Assembly: GCF_039545095.1 (NCBI RefSeq)
Contig: NZ_BAABRS010000001.1
Span: 1 to 64,000 of the forward strand
Reading direction: 5' to 3'
Source of the DNA: Fodinibius salicampi
GTDB lineage: Bacteria; Bacteroidota; Rhodothermia; Balneolales; Balneolaceae
Length of the DNA: 64,000 nt
Below are positions 17,984 through 26,762 of this stretch, piece after piece (within the stretch, counting starts at the first letter, position 1; each line of letters starts with the position of its first letter). The position numbers were made by a program, and so were the translations under genes. The notes under the pieces are model-generated. The model made no database searches, had not been told where the DNA came from, and saw only the letters and a list, made by a program, of their open reading frames with translations.

Positions 17984-18439
17984 TCAATTTGAAATTTCTT
18001 CAAAATGGTAATTCTGAGTTCTGAAAACGGTTCCGCGAAATAGTGCTACCTGCTCATTTTTTTGATTTGTAATACTAATATTATAAACGCCAATACGCCG
18101 ACCAATGCTTAATTCTTCGGTTTCTGCAGTTAGAGTATCGCCAGTCATCACTTTCTTTATAAATGAAATATTGTTTTCCATGGCTACTGCTACTCGTCCA
18201 TAGCTATTGGAAGCAAATGCCAGGGCGCTGTCGGCTAGCGAAAAAGAAATCCCCCCATGTGAGACATTGAACCCATTAACCATTTCGTCTCGGACTTTCA
18301 TACCTAATTTTGCATAGCCGGGTTCAATTTCTACGATTTTTATGCCCAGCCACTGGCTGAAGGCATCATCCGCCATCATTTTATCAACCACTTTTTGAGC
18401 TAATTCTTCTTTTTGCATTGTTGTATTGCTATGAGTCAT
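17984..18439 (-). CDS. paaI: Hydroxyphenylacetyl-CoA thioesterase PaaI
   Basis: Hotdog-fold thioesterase of 151 residues that releases CoA from stalled phenylacetate-pathway intermediates. The family motif NGFNVSHGGISFSLADSA contains the catalytic Asn/His-Gly-Gly/Asp arrangement, and SIGRRIGVYNISI matches the C-terminal strand. The ATG at 18439 is preferred over the frame start at 18487, which would leave only 9 bases to the upstream stop and adds a basic leader not seen in the family; an ATG at 18415 is also possible. Confidence 0.87.
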   Translation of the reverse strand: MTHSNTTMQKEELAQKVVDKMMADDAFSQWLGIKIVEIEPGYAKLGMKVRDEMVNGFNVSHGGISFSLADSALAFASNSYGRVAVAMENNISFIKKVMTGDTLTAETEELSIGRRIGVYNISITNQKNEQVALFRGTVFRTQNYHFEEISN

Positions 18440-18496
18440 CGCTTTCAGCTTCTTTTTAATCATCTTCTGAAAGCTGAATGCTAACAACTGTATTTA

Positions 18497-19675
18497 TCAA
18501 TAGAAAGTCTCTCCGTTACGGACTTTTTGCTTTAATAGTGGGTTTGGTCGGTATCGATCTTCACGATATTCTGTTTGCAGGGAAGTAAGTCGATCCAGTA
18601 CATTTACAAGACCAATCTCATCGCCCCACTTCAGTAATCCCTTGGGATAGTTGACCCCTTTGGTCATGGCCAGATCCACATCCTCAACCGTAGCCACATT
18701 CATAAATACCGCATCGGCTGCTTCATTGATTAGCATGGCTAAAATGCGATCGACAATTTCTTGTCCCAGGTCTTTGTCCTTGGTTGGTTCGGGATTCTCA
18801 GCATTGTCACCATAGTCATAAAATCCTTTCCCTGATTTTTTGCCCAGATACCCAGCCTCAACCATTCGTTTTTGAGTAAATGATGGCTTAAATCGTGGAT
18901 CATAGAAAAATTCTTCGAAAACGGTTTCGGTTACTTTGTAATTTATATCGTTACCGATGAAATCCATCAGCTTAAAGGGACCCATTTTAAATTTTCCAAT
19001 CTCTTTCATTGCCCAATCAATAGTAGGAATATCGGCTACCCCTTCTTCGAGTTGACGAATGGCTTCTCCATAAAAAGGGCGTGCAACACGATTAACAATA
19101 AACCCAGGAGTATCTTTAGCTAAAACAGTTGTTTTGTCCCAGTTATCGATAAGGGTCCGGGCAGTGTTGACCGTTTTTTCAGTAGTGGAAATACCGGGTA
19201 CAATCTCGACCAACGGCATGATTGGCGCAGGATTAAAAAAGTGTATTCCCAGGAAACGTTTCGGTTTTTTTAATACTGATGAAATAGCAGCAATCGACAA
19301 CGAAGAGGTATTTGTTGCCAGAATGCAATCACGCGATACAATCCCCTCCAGCCGTTGAAAGACATCTTGCTTGATTTCCAGATCTTCAATGACCGCCTCT
19401 ATGACGATTTCGCATTGGTTGAACTTCGTAAGGTCATCCTCAAAATGGATCCGCTCCATAATGCCGTCAACTTCTTCTTGGGTCATGCGGTCTTTTTCAA
19501 CCTGTCGCTGCAGGATTTTTCGGAGCGAATGTTTGGCATTTCCCAGCTGATCACTGTAGGCATCGTATAAAAAAACCTGGTGTCTATAGGTGGATGCGAT
19601 CTGGGCAATCCCTTGCCCCATGGTTCCGGCACCTACAACGCCTACAAAGTTATCTTCTGAAAGATATTTTGACAT
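18497..19675 (-). CDS. paaH: 3-hydroxyadipyl-CoA dehydrogenase
   Basis: NAD-dependent oxidation of 3-hydroxyadipyl-CoA to 3-oxoadipyl-CoA. The 392-residue protein has the dinucleotide-binding VVGAGTMGQGIA (13-24), the family signature GIHFFNPAPIMPLVEIV, and two 3HCDH C-terminal domains (DTPGFIVNRVARP..., and a second one after about 300, NEAADAVFMNVAT). The duplicated C-terminal domain is characteristic of PaaH. It starts 8 bases after paaG ends. Confidence 0.9.
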   Translation of the reverse strand: MSKYLSEDNFVGVVGAGTMGQGIAQIASTYRHQVFLYDAYSDQLGNAKHSLRKILQRQVEKDRMTQEEVDGIMERIHFEDDLTKFNQCEIVIEAVIEDLEIKQDVFQRLEGIVSRDCILATNTSSLSIAAISSVLKKPKRFLGIHFFNPAPIMPLVEIVPGISTTEKTVNTARTLIDNWDKTTVLAKDTPGFIVNRVARPFYGEAIRQLEEGVADIPTIDWAMKEIGKFKMGPFKLMDFIGNDINYKVTETVFEEFFYDPRFKPSFTQKRMVEAGYLGKKSGKGFYDYGDNAENPEPTKDKDLGQEIVDRILAMLINEAADAVFMNVATVEDVDLAMTKGVNYPKGLLKWGDEIGLVNVLDRLTSLQTEYREDRYRPNPLLKQKVRNGETFY

Positions 19676-19683
19676 ATATACTC

Positions 19684-20469
19684 TTATTTTCCTTTAAATT
19701 CTGGTTTCCGTTTTTCGAGAAATGATTGTACTCCTTCGTGATAATCATCCGTATTGCCTGCTTCGGTTTGCAGTTCGGCCTCCAGTTCAAGATGTTCTTC
19801 CAGGTTATTGGAAAAGGATCTGTTAATTGCACGCTTGTATAGACCAAATCCCTTGGTGGGCATTGAGGCCAGTTTTTGACAAATGGATTGAGTTTCTTCT
19901 ATCAGCTTATCAGTTTCAACGGCTTTATAGATTAATCCGATTTCTTCCGCCTTTTCAGGGGATATCTTTTCGTCTAGCAGGTACATGGCATTAGCACGCT
20001 GGAGTCCTACTAAACGTGGAAGGAAGAAGGTGCCGCCGCTGTCGGGAATCAGCCCAATTTTGCTGAAAGATTGTACAAAAACGGCCTCTTTAGATGCCAA
20101 GACAATGTCACAGGCCAAAGCAAGATTTGCTCCTGCTCCTGCTGCCGTTCCGTTTACGGCACAAACAACGGGCTTCTCAAGGTGGCGAATCGCTTTGATA
20201 ATAGGATTATAACTTTTGCGAACGGTTTCACCGAGCTCGTAATCTTCTCCTTTATCGACGACTTCCGGCAAATCTTGTCCGGCACAAAAGGCTTTTCCCT
20301 TTCCGGTTAGAAGTACACATCTGATTTTATCATTAGTTTTAGCTTCATTCAGTCCTTGCTGAAGCTGATTTGCCATAGGCTCAATAAAACTATTGAGCTT
20401 ATTCGGACGGTTTAGTGAAAGGGTTAAAACTGATTCTTCAATGCTGGATGCTACCAGTTGTTCACTCAT
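19684..20469 (-). CDS. paaG: Ring 1,2-epoxyphenylacetyl-CoA isomerase (enoyl-CoA isomerase family)
   Basis: PaaG converts the ring epoxide of phenylacetyl-CoA to oxepin-CoA. The 261-residue crotonase-fold protein has the oxyanion hole segments KAFCAGQDL and NGTAAGAGANLALACD, and IGLIPDSGGTFFLPRLVG, where the Asp matches the PaaG catalytic Asp rather than the Glu of hydratases. It lies between a secreted-protein gene and paaH in the operon. Confidence 0.88.
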   Translation of the reverse strand: MSEQLVASSIEESVLTLSLNRPNKLNSFIEPMANQLQQGLNEAKTNDKIRCVLLTGKGKAFCAGQDLPEVVDKGEDYELGETVRKSYNPIIKAIRHLEKPVVCAVNGTAAGAGANLALACDIVLASKEAVFVQSFSKIGLIPDSGGTFFLPRLVGLQRANAMYLLDEKISPEKAEEIGLIYKAVETDKLIEETQSICQKLASMPTKGFGLYKRAINRSFSNNLEEHLELEAELQTEAGNTDDYHEGVQSFLEKRKPEFKGK

Positions 20470-20489
20470 AAACCCGTAGTGGTTAATTT

Positions 20490-20903
20490 TTAGTTTTCAT
20501 CTGGATTATAGCGATTAAAGCGGCTTAAAAATAGTTCATATTCTGTGGCTGTTTCGGGATAGCGCACAGTCGGCCCCGGATATTTCCAGGCATCCTTAAA
20601 CGAATAGGTAGGATAATTTTCATTATCTCCACGGATAAGGCTAGTACCTATTTTCAGCAGTGTCTTAGTCGTTTTACTAAAATTAATTGACTTGGATGGA
20701 GGGGAAATGAAATTGAATTCAGATTGCTGATATCCGGAAGGAGCCAACAAATTCTGCAAAGAAGGGTTTTCTAATTCATTAACTGTTATTGAGGAAGAGG
20801 TATAGGGGGCAAGATTGACTTCCTCATGAACCGGTTGCGCAAGAGCACTCACTGAAGTGGATAAAAACAGTATAATGCTAATGAATAGGATCGAATATTT
20901 CAT
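20490..20903 (-). CDS. Secreted small protein of unknown function inside the paa operon
   Basis: The 137-residue product has a clear signal peptide (1-22, cleaved near ALA-QPV). The mature part is polar with YPTYSFKDAWKYPGPTVRYP near the C-terminus and no recognised domain. It begins 3 bases after the paaD stop and ends 20 bases before paaG, so it is cotranscribed with cytoplasmic phenylacetate enzymes even though the product is exported. A role in envelope handling of aromatic acids is only a guess. Confidence 0.7.
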   Translation of the reverse strand: MKYSILFISIILFLSTSVSALAQPVHEEVNLAPYTSSSITVNELENPSLQNLLAPSGYQQSEFNFISPPSKSINFSKTTKTLLKIGTSLIRGDNENYPTYSFKDAWKYPGPTVRYPETATEYELFLSRFNRYNPDEN

Positions 20904-20906
20904 GAT

Positions 20907-21416
20907 TTAGATACATTTAAAGTGTTCAAACGGTTCTTCACAATCATAGCAGTAATATTGCGATTTACAAGCGGTTGAACCAAACTCACTTTGCAATTCG
21001 GTGTTGGTGGAATCGCAGTAAGGGCAGGGAATAATCCGGCTCGATCCTTTTAGGGTTTTAAAAAAATCGTCCTCTTTTTCGGTCTTACCGGGCGGCGCAA
21101 TGCCATAATCCTTCAACTTCTTTTTAGCCCCTTCAGACATCCAGTCTGTAGTCCACGTTTCAGAAAAATCTTTCTTTATTTCGTAGTTTTGGATACCGTT
21201 TACCTTAAGCGTTTTCTCGATTTCCTTTTCAATGGCTTTCATTGCCGGGCATCCGGAATAGGTGGGGGTAATCCGCACTGTCACTCTATCTTCATTAATT
21301 CTAATCTCACGCAATATTCCCAGATCTATTATAGAAAGTACGGGAATTTCCGGATCTTTGACCTCCGAAAGAAGATCCCGGATTGCATCTTTATTATATG
21401 TAGTTGCTGTAGGCAT
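20907..21416 (-). CDS. paaD: Phenylacetyl-CoA epoxidase accessory protein PaaD
   Basis: PaaD is needed for maturation or iron-sulfur assembly of the epoxidase complex. The 169-residue protein has an N-terminal MIP18/DUF59 domain (VKDPEIPVLSIIDLGI, and TPTYSGCPAMKAIE with its Cys) and a C-terminal zinc ribbon (CPYC...CK...CYDCEEPF). The ATG at 21416 gives the usual N-terminus; the longer frame to 21464 would run into the repeat tract behind paaC. Confidence 0.9.
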   Translation of the reverse strand: MPTATTYNKDAIRDLLSEVKDPEIPVLSIIDLGILREIRINEDRVTVRITPTYSGCPAMKAIEKEIEKTLKVNGIQNYEIKKDFSETWTTDWMSEGAKKKLKDYGIAPPGKTEKEDDFFKTLKGSSRIIPCPYCDSTNTELQSEFGSTACKSQYYCYDCEEPFEHFKCI

Positions 21417-21464
21417 GATATTCTGTAACGGTATCAGCTTATGGTTTATTAGCTTTAAGACCAA

Positions 21465-21488
21465 TAACTAATAACCAGTAAACAAATA
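21465..21488. repeat. GTTATTAGTTATT-type intergenic repeat
   Basis: CCAATAACTAATAACCAG between paaC and paaD is the reverse complement of a string also found at 16618-16634 and 51839-51855 (core GTTATTAGTTA). All three lie between genes. It may be a short dispersed repeat or simply a recurring low-complexity spacer. Confidence 0.4.
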
Positions 21489-21489
21489 A

Positions 21490-22281
21490 CTATTCCCAGT
21501 CGGCATCGGGATACGACCGCCGCAGGTGTTGCATTTCTGCCAATAAATGTCCCAGATGCTCTGTATGAAGTCCTTGCCGTCCTCCTTCTGCCATATATTG
21601 GTCAAAATCCGGAACTTTCAAGGTTGCTTCTTCCAGTGTTTGTATAATTATTTCTTTGCAGTCAGCTTTAAAGCTTTCCGTATCAACTGCTAATCCTTCA
21701 TCTTGGAGTCGTTCATCAATTTCATCTTGATAAAACAGTTCTCCGATGTACATCCAGATTTCATCAAAAGCATTTTGGAGGCGCTCGTGACTCTCTTCCG
21801 TACCGTCACCGAGCCGCAATACCCATTCACGACTGTGACGCAGGTGATATTGTACCTCTTTAAAGTGTTTCTTAACGATGCCGCAAAACTGTTCATCCTC
21901 AACATCCGATAGCAGCTGGTACAAATAGTAGCTGTACGAAGAGAATAAAAACTGTCGCGCAATGGTAAAGCCGAAATCACCTTTTGGCAGTTCGGTGATT
22001 TTTAAATTTTTGTATTCAACATCATTTCGAAAATAGACCAGATCATCACGGTGGCGGCCTTCACCTTCTATCTCAACGGCATATTCGTATAAATTGGCAG
22101 CGTGACCAATGTAATCCAAAGCAATATTAGCTAGGGCGATATCTTCTTCAAGTATGGGTCCATGTCCGCACCATTCAGAGAGGCGATGGCCCAATATCAG
22201 GCGGTCATCGGCCAGCCGGATGAGGTATTCAAAAAGCGCTTCCTCTTCGGTTAGTTCTTTGGATGTAGTAGCTGTACTCAT
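21490..22281 (-). CDS. paaC: Phenylacetyl-CoA 1,2-epoxidase structural subunit PaaC
   Basis: PaaC is the ferritin-like, iron-free partner of PaaA in the ring-epoxidase complex. The 263-residue protein shows the typical start LFEYLIRLADDRLILGHRLSEWCGHGP, the segment IALDYIGHAANLY, and HLRHSREWVLRLGDGT and the C-terminal TEHLGHLLAEMQHLRRSYPDA. Its ATG overlaps the paaB stop by four bases (ATGA), implying translational coupling. Confidence 0.94.
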   Translation of the reverse strand: MSTATTSKELTEEEALFEYLIRLADDRLILGHRLSEWCGHGPILEEDIALANIALDYIGHAANLYEYAVEIEGEGRHRDDLVYFRNDVEYKNLKITELPKGDFGFTIARQFLFSSYSYYLYQLLSDVEDEQFCGIVKKHFKEVQYHLRHSREWVLRLGDGTEESHERLQNAFDEIWMYIGELFYQDEIDERLQDEGLAVDTESFKADCKEIIIQTLEEATLKVPDFDQYMAEGGRQGLHTEHLGHLLAEMQHLRRSYPDADWE

Positions 22282-22592
22282 GATCGTCGTTTTGAAACTC
22301 TTGGGACACTGTAAAATTGTGGATGCCGGTACGGTTTATCATCAGCAGGATCGAAAAATGGTCCCTCATCTTCGCCTTTGGATGCCACAATCTGATTGCT
22401 GGGTACCACCCAGATGTTGACCGCTTCTTTTCGGCGCGTATATACGTCACGGGCATTTTCCAAGGCCTTTTCCGCATCCGGGGCATGGAGACTCCCTACA
22501 TGTTCATGAGGTTTACCGTCGCGAGGTTGAGTAAAAACCTCCCAAAGCGGCCATTGGGTATCTTCGTTTTCGGATTTCTTATTGTTGTTCAT
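22278..22592 (-). CDS. paaB: Phenylacetyl-CoA 1,2-epoxidase subunit PaaB
   Basis: Small subunit of the epoxidase complex, 104 residues. Matches the family from WPLWEVFTQPRDGKPHEHVGSLHA through ALENARDVYTRR to the acidic end (EGPFFDPADDKPYRHPQFY). It overlaps the paaC start and follows paaA by 50 bases. Confidence 0.94.
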   Translation of the reverse strand: MNNNKKSENEDTQWPLWEVFTQPRDGKPHEHVGSLHAPDAEKALENARDVYTRRKEAVNIWVVPSNQIVASKGEDEGPFFDPADDKPYRHPQFYSVPRVSKRRS

Positions 22593-22642
22593 AAGACCTA
22601 TTAGTTGATGGTAAGGTCGTATTGCAATACGACCTTACAGGG

Positions 22643-23587
22643 TTATGACGCTTTTTCTTCGCTCAATTTCTGTTTCCGGGCGTATTCTTCGGCAGCTTCA
22701 CGTACCCACTTACCGTTTTCGTGAGCCTCACGCCGTGTGTTTATGCGTTGACGATTCATAGGTCCATTACCTTTGACTACGTTCCAAAACTCATCCCAGT
22801 CAATTTCACCAAATACCCAGTGGCCGGTTTCTTCATTGAATTTGAGATCAGGATCCGGAATTTCGAGACCTACCGTATGGGCTTCCTGCACGTGGCGATC
22901 CACAAAGCTCTGTCGGAGCTCGTCGTTTGTCTTTGATTTTACGCCCCATTTGATCAGCTCGGCACTATTGGGTGAATCCTCATCATGGGGGCCAAACATC
23001 ATGAGTGTAGGCCACCACCAGCGGTTGACCGCATCCTGGATCATCTCCTGTTGCTCAGGCGTGCCATCAGCCATGGTAGCCACCATTTCATACCCTTGCT
23101 TCTTATGAAAACTTTCTTCCTTGCAAATGCGTACCATTGCCCGGGCATAAGGCCCGTAAGAACTTCGTGCCAGCATGGTCTGATTGATGATCGCAGCTCC
23201 ATCTACCAGCCAGCCGATGACAGCTATATCTGCCCAGGAAAGGGTCGGATAATTAAATATGCTGGAATACTTGGCATGGCCATTCAGAAGGTCATCGATA
23301 ACTTCTTGGCGACTGGCACCCAGCGTTTCTGTAGCGCTATACAAATACAGGCCGTGCCCTGCTTCATCCTGGACTTTGGAAAGCAGAATCATTTTACGGC
23401 GAAGCGAAGGAGCGCGGGTAATCCAGTTCCCTTCCGGAAGCATGCCAACAATCTCTGAGTGAGCATGCTGAGACATCATCCGGATGAGCTGTTGCCGATA
23501 TCGCTCCGGCATCTGATCTTTGGGTTCTATAGTTTCTCCCTTGTCGATACGCTCCTGAAAAGTGGTATTGTTATTCTCTTTTTCCAT
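22643..23587 (-). CDS. paaA: Phenylacetyl-CoA 1,2-epoxidase catalytic subunit PaaA
   Basis: PaaA is the diiron oxygenase that forms the ring 1,2-epoxide of phenylacetyl-CoA. In the 314-residue protein the diiron ligands appear in KVQDEAGHG (Glu/His, 71-79) and KEESFH (156-161); [16 protein letters not shown] is the conserved C-terminal block. It is the first gene of the minus-strand paa operon; a reductase gene (paaE) that would deliver electrons is not present in this window. Confidence 0.95.
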   Translation of the reverse strand: MEKENNNTTFQERIDKGETIEPKDQMPERYRQQLIRMMSQHAHSEIVGMLPEGNWITRAPSLRRKMILLSKVQDEAGHGLYLYSATETLGASRQEVIDDLLNGHAKYSSIFNYPTLSWADIAVIGWLVDGAAIINQTMLARSSYGPYARAMVRICKEESFHKKQGYEMVATMADGTPEQQEMIQDAVNRWWWPTLMMFGPHDEDSPNSAELIKWGVKSKTNDELRQSFVDRHVQEAHTVGLEIPDPDLKFNEETGHWVFGEIDWDEFWNVVKGNGPMNRQRINTRREAHENGKWVREAAEEYARKQKLSEEKAS

Positions 23588-23636
23588 TGGCTGAAAGTTT
23601 TATGGAAATATTTCTCTATATAGCCAACATATACAG

Positions 23637-23668
23637 GAACATGAAATTTAACAAATACATTCATGTTC
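23637..23668. promoter_or_regulatory. Inverted repeat before paaA
   Basis: GAACATGAA (23637-23645) and TTCATGTTC (23660-23668) are perfect 9-base arms 23 bases apart centre to centre, which is about two helical turns. The repeat lies 50 bases before the paaA start, a good place for an operator of the paa operon. It could alternatively be a leader stem-loop. No PaaX or PaaR gene is in the window. Confidence 0.5.
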
Positions 23669-23738
23669 TTTGACGCTTGAACAGGTTAAGAGCACATTAC
23701 TCACATACAGGAGGCTTCTCTTAATAAAATCTTCATAG

Positions 23739-23824
23739 CGTTATACCCTCTTACACGCCGTGTTATAACTCCTAACAAGTCGTGTTACGATCCCTAACCC
23801 TACGTGTTATGACCCCTAACGGCT
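23739..23824. repeat. Array of three to four 22-bp tandem repeats upstream of paaA
   Basis: Three consecutive 22-base units begin at 23759, 23781 and 23803. Each starts CGTGTTA and continues to CCTAAC, and each contains the inverted pair GTTA-N7-TAAC. A weaker fourth unit precedes them (23739-23758). The region is the 466-base gap between divergent paaA and the TPR-LuxR gene, which otherwise holds only the inverted repeat at 23637 and no gene I can support. Twenty-two bases is two DNA turns, so all copies face the same side of the helix, as in arrays of regulator sites. Confidence 0.75.
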
Positions 23825-24053
23825 ATAGGTTCAAATCTAACCCAGCTATATTAGCTGCTGCAAAAATACAGCTCCACATTCAGCCCCAAAAAATGAATCA
23901 AAGAACTTATGAAGATCTTTTCAAAGTCTTCATAAATTTGAAGGGAAATACTTTATTTTTATTAAAAAAGCTGAAAAATTTGTAAGGTGTCATTTGAGGG
24001 ATTACATATAAAGAGAGAGTATGACTTGGGAGGTTTCTTGAAATAGGGATTAT

Positions 24054-26003
24054 GTGAGCATGCTGATATTAAAACGAATGGTTAAATACTCGGAGAATAT
24101 ATCGCATGGGTATCTACGTTCATGTGTGATATGTGGGTTGATCCTAATCTTATCAGTATCCCACCTTTACGGCCAGCTTGCTCCTAAGACTGATAGTTTA
24201 AAAGCACAGTTGCAGGAAGCCCGGGAAGAACAGCGAATTGAGATATTATTGAAGCTTAGTGATCAAGTGCGTCGTTCAGATATGGAGGCGGCCATTGATT
24301 ATGCGCGGAAAGCGGTTGATCTCTCCGAGAGAGTTGCCGGGGAAGAGTTGCGGGGAGAAAGTCATCGCAATCTGGGGCGGTTACTTTCTATGAACGGAAA
24401 ACATCCGGTGGGACTTCAACATTTGTCAGAAGCAAAGAGAATTTTTGAACAAATTGGTGCTCAGGATAAAATTGTGGCTACGCTCGAAAATGTAGGTGCG
24501 TTATACAGAAGACAGGGTGACTATAGTACAGCCCTGGAATATTATTATGACGCCCTTGATTTGAAAGAAAAGCAAAATAATGAGACCGACCTGCCACACA
24601 CGCTTATTAATATTGGATATATCAATGAAAAATTGGGTCAGATGTCAAAGGCTATTTCCTTTTATGAAAGGGCATTAGAAATTAGCCAGCGTAATGATAA
24701 TCCCAATGACATAGCTATTAATGCCGTTCAATTGAGCAATGCATATGACTCCATAGGAGATAATGACCAAGCTCTGGAAATTATGAATATTGCACTTGAT
24801 GCTTCCAAACGGCTTCCGGGAGAGCACGCTATGGCAAGTATTTTGTTAGAAATTAGTGAGTTATATAGAAACGAAAAATCGTACGATCTGGCCAAGGAAG
24901 CCAATAGCGAGGCGCTGGAGTTAGCACAAAATATGTCTGATAATAGGTTAGAGGCTCTTAGCCTAAAGAATATTGCTACTCTACATGCCGAACAGAACAA
25001 TTTAGAGGCTCAAACTAACTATTTGCTTCAGGCTATTCCGTTGTTCGAAAAAAGTGGAATGCGGGAAGAGGTGATTCAAAGCAGATATCAAATTGCCAGT
25101 AACTATCTTATTTCCGGGAGCATTACTGAATCTATTGAGATGACAAAACACGGACTTGATGATGCTGAAGAAATAGAATCCCTGGAACTAATCCGCAAAG
25201 GACTTGAAGTACTTACTAAGGGATATAAAAAGATAGGTGATCTGGAGAATGCGTTATTAACGCAGGATGAATTGATTGAAGTTAAAGATAGTTTATTTGA
25301 TCAGACAAGATCCCGGCAAATAACAGAAATGCAAACTAAATATGAGACGGAACAAAAAGAACAGGAAATTGCATTACTTCAGAAGGAAAGAGAACAGCAA
25401 GCAATGCTTCGCAATGCCTTTCTTATTGGGATTCTTCTTATTGGCATCATCGGGATTCTTGTGTATAACAGGCAGCGGCTAAAAATAAAAAAGAAACAGA
25501 CAGAATTGGAAAATACCCGGCTGAAGGAGCAACAGCTGGAACAAGATCTGGAGTTTAAAAATAAACAGCTAACCACCCATAGCCTTCATCTTGTCCAAAA
25601 AAATGAGGCGATGAAGGAGTTGAAGGAGAAGATCAACGAAATGCGCCATAAGGATAATGGCAACGTGAACAGATCATTGCAAAAACTGCAAAATCTGGTA
25701 GATTACAGTTATAGTCTGGATGAAGATTGGGAACAGTTTCGTCTTTATTTTGAAGAAGTGCATGATCATTTCTTTGATATTCTCAAAAAGAAATATCCCG
25801 ACCTGACTCCCAATGAGCTACGTCTTTCAGCTCTGGCTAAATTAAACCTGTCTATTAAGGAAACCGCCACTATTATGGGCATTACTCCCAACAGCGTGAA
25901 GACGGCGCGTTATCGACTTCGAAAAAAGCTGGATATTGAAACCGAAGAGAACTTGACAGAGTTTATGATGGAAATTGAAAAAAAAGGTAAGAAACTTAAC
26001 TGA
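24054..26003 (+). CDS. TPR-containing membrane regulator with C-terminal LuxR-type HTH
   Basis: The 649-residue protein has an N-terminal signal/anchor hydrophobic segment (about 24-40, ILILSVSHLYGQ), tetratricopeptide repeats (about 75-400; for example ALEYYYDALDLKEKQNNETD), a membrane helix (AFLIGILLIGIIGILVYN, about 455-472), a coiled coil and a DNA-binding helix-turn-helix near 594-632 (LNLSIKETATIMGITPNSVKTARYRLRKKL). The sensor part is therefore periplasmic and the HTH cytoplasmic. Start is uncertain: GTG at 24054, ATG at 24060 or ATG at 24078. It is divergent from the paa operon and may control it, but nothing in the sequence proves that. Confidence 0.8.
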   Translation: MSMLILKRMVKYSENISHGYLRSCVICGLILILSVSHLYGQLAPKTDSLKAQLQEAREEQRIEILLKLSDQVRRSDMEAAIDYARKAVDLSERVAGEELRGESHRNLGRLLSMNGKHPVGLQHLSEAKRIFEQIGAQDKIVATLENVGALYRRQGDYSTALEYYYDALDLKEKQNNETDLPHTLINIGYINEKLGQMSKAISFYERALEISQRNDNPNDIAINAVQLSNAYDSIGDNDQALEIMNIALDASKRLPGEHAMASILLEISELYRNEKSYDLAKEANSEALELAQNMSDNRLEALSLKNIATLHAEQNNLEAQTNYLLQAIPLFEKSGMREEVIQSRYQIASNYLISGSITESIEMTKHGLDDAEEIESLELIRKGLEVLTKGYKKIGDLENALLTQDELIEVKDSLFDQTRSRQITEMQTKYETEQKEQEIALLQKEREQQAMLRNAFLIGILLIGIIGILVYNRQRLKIKKKQTELENTRLKEQQLEQDLEFKNKQLTTHSLHLVQKNEAMKELKEKINEMRHKDNGNVNRSLQKLQNLVDYSYSLDEDWEQFRLYFEEVHDHFFDILKKKYPDLTPNELRLSALAKLNLSIKETATIMGITPNSVKTARYRLRKKLDIETEENLTEFMMEIEKKGKKLN

Positions 26004-26225
26004 ATCGGTCTATATCACCTGTTATTCCCTCCATTTTCTGATTGTTTACCTATTGTTGACCTGCCTAAAATTGTCCTTCCCCATCAGGAGAGTTAGGTTG
26101 CAAGCGTAATTGAGTTAACGGGTATTTCCATTATTCGTATTTATAAGCAAAATCATTAAGAGAGAATTTCTAAAAGTGGAATACCTAATGTCGTAATAAG
26201 TCAAACAAAACATACTTCTATCATC

Positions 26226-26678
26226 ATGTCTAAATTCTTAAAACATATTATATCTATAACTATAATTATTTTCTTTTTAATCCCGGTAACCCTTTTAGCA
26301 CAACAACAAGATGCAGCCTTTACCTTGAGTGCAGATGACGAAAGTCTTGAGTGGGGTAATTGTCCCGCATTTATGCCAGAAAGCTGCAGCCTGTCTGTTT
26401 TGCAAGGGAATCCGCAAGAGCCAAGCGCAGATGTGTTTTTTAAGATGCAGGGAAATACGGCAGTACCTAACCACTGGCATCATTCGGCTGAACGAATGGT
26501 TTTAATATCGGGGGAAATGGAGGTGGATTATGAGGGACAGGATCCTGTCGTTATAACTCCAGGCATGTATGCCTACGGGCCGCCCGAACTCACACACACT
26601 GCTTCATGTGAATCTAATAAACCTTGTGTGCTTTTTATAGCATTTGATAAACCGGTAGATGCTTTTGCTGTTGAGTAA
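26226..26678 (+). CDS. Exported cupin-domain protein
   Basis: The 150-residue product has a signal peptide (1-25, cleaved near LLA-QQQ) and a small beta-barrel cupin: NHWHHSAERMVLISGEMEVDYEG (in two overlapping motifs, with His, His and Glu metal ligands) and a second motif around GPPELTHTASC. Two Cys (NCPAF, SCSL) near the start of the mature part and two near the end (SCESNKPC) could form disulfides in the periplasm. Function is unknown. The 222 bases before it hold no gene. Confidence 0.75.
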   Translation: MSKFLKHIISITIIIFFLIPVTLLAQQQDAAFTLSADDESLEWGNCPAFMPESCSLSVLQGNPQEPSADVFFKMQGNTAVPNHWHHSAERMVLISGEMEVDYEGQDPVVITPGMYAYGPPELTHTASCESNKPCVLFIAFDKPVDAFAVE

Positions 26679-26762
26679 GAAAGGGATTGAGCTGACTGTC
26701 TCTTACAACAGTTCTAAGAGTAGAAAACTATTAAGTTAAATAAATAAAAAGAGGTGATATCT

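Noticed and set aside
22985-23458. Long frame opposite to paaA (about 157 codons)
   Set aside because: It is the complementary frame of a conserved gene, with no ribosome site or protein-like pattern.
23739-23824. CRISPR array
   Set aside because: Units are directly adjacent with no spacers and no cas genes nearby; it is a tandem repeat.
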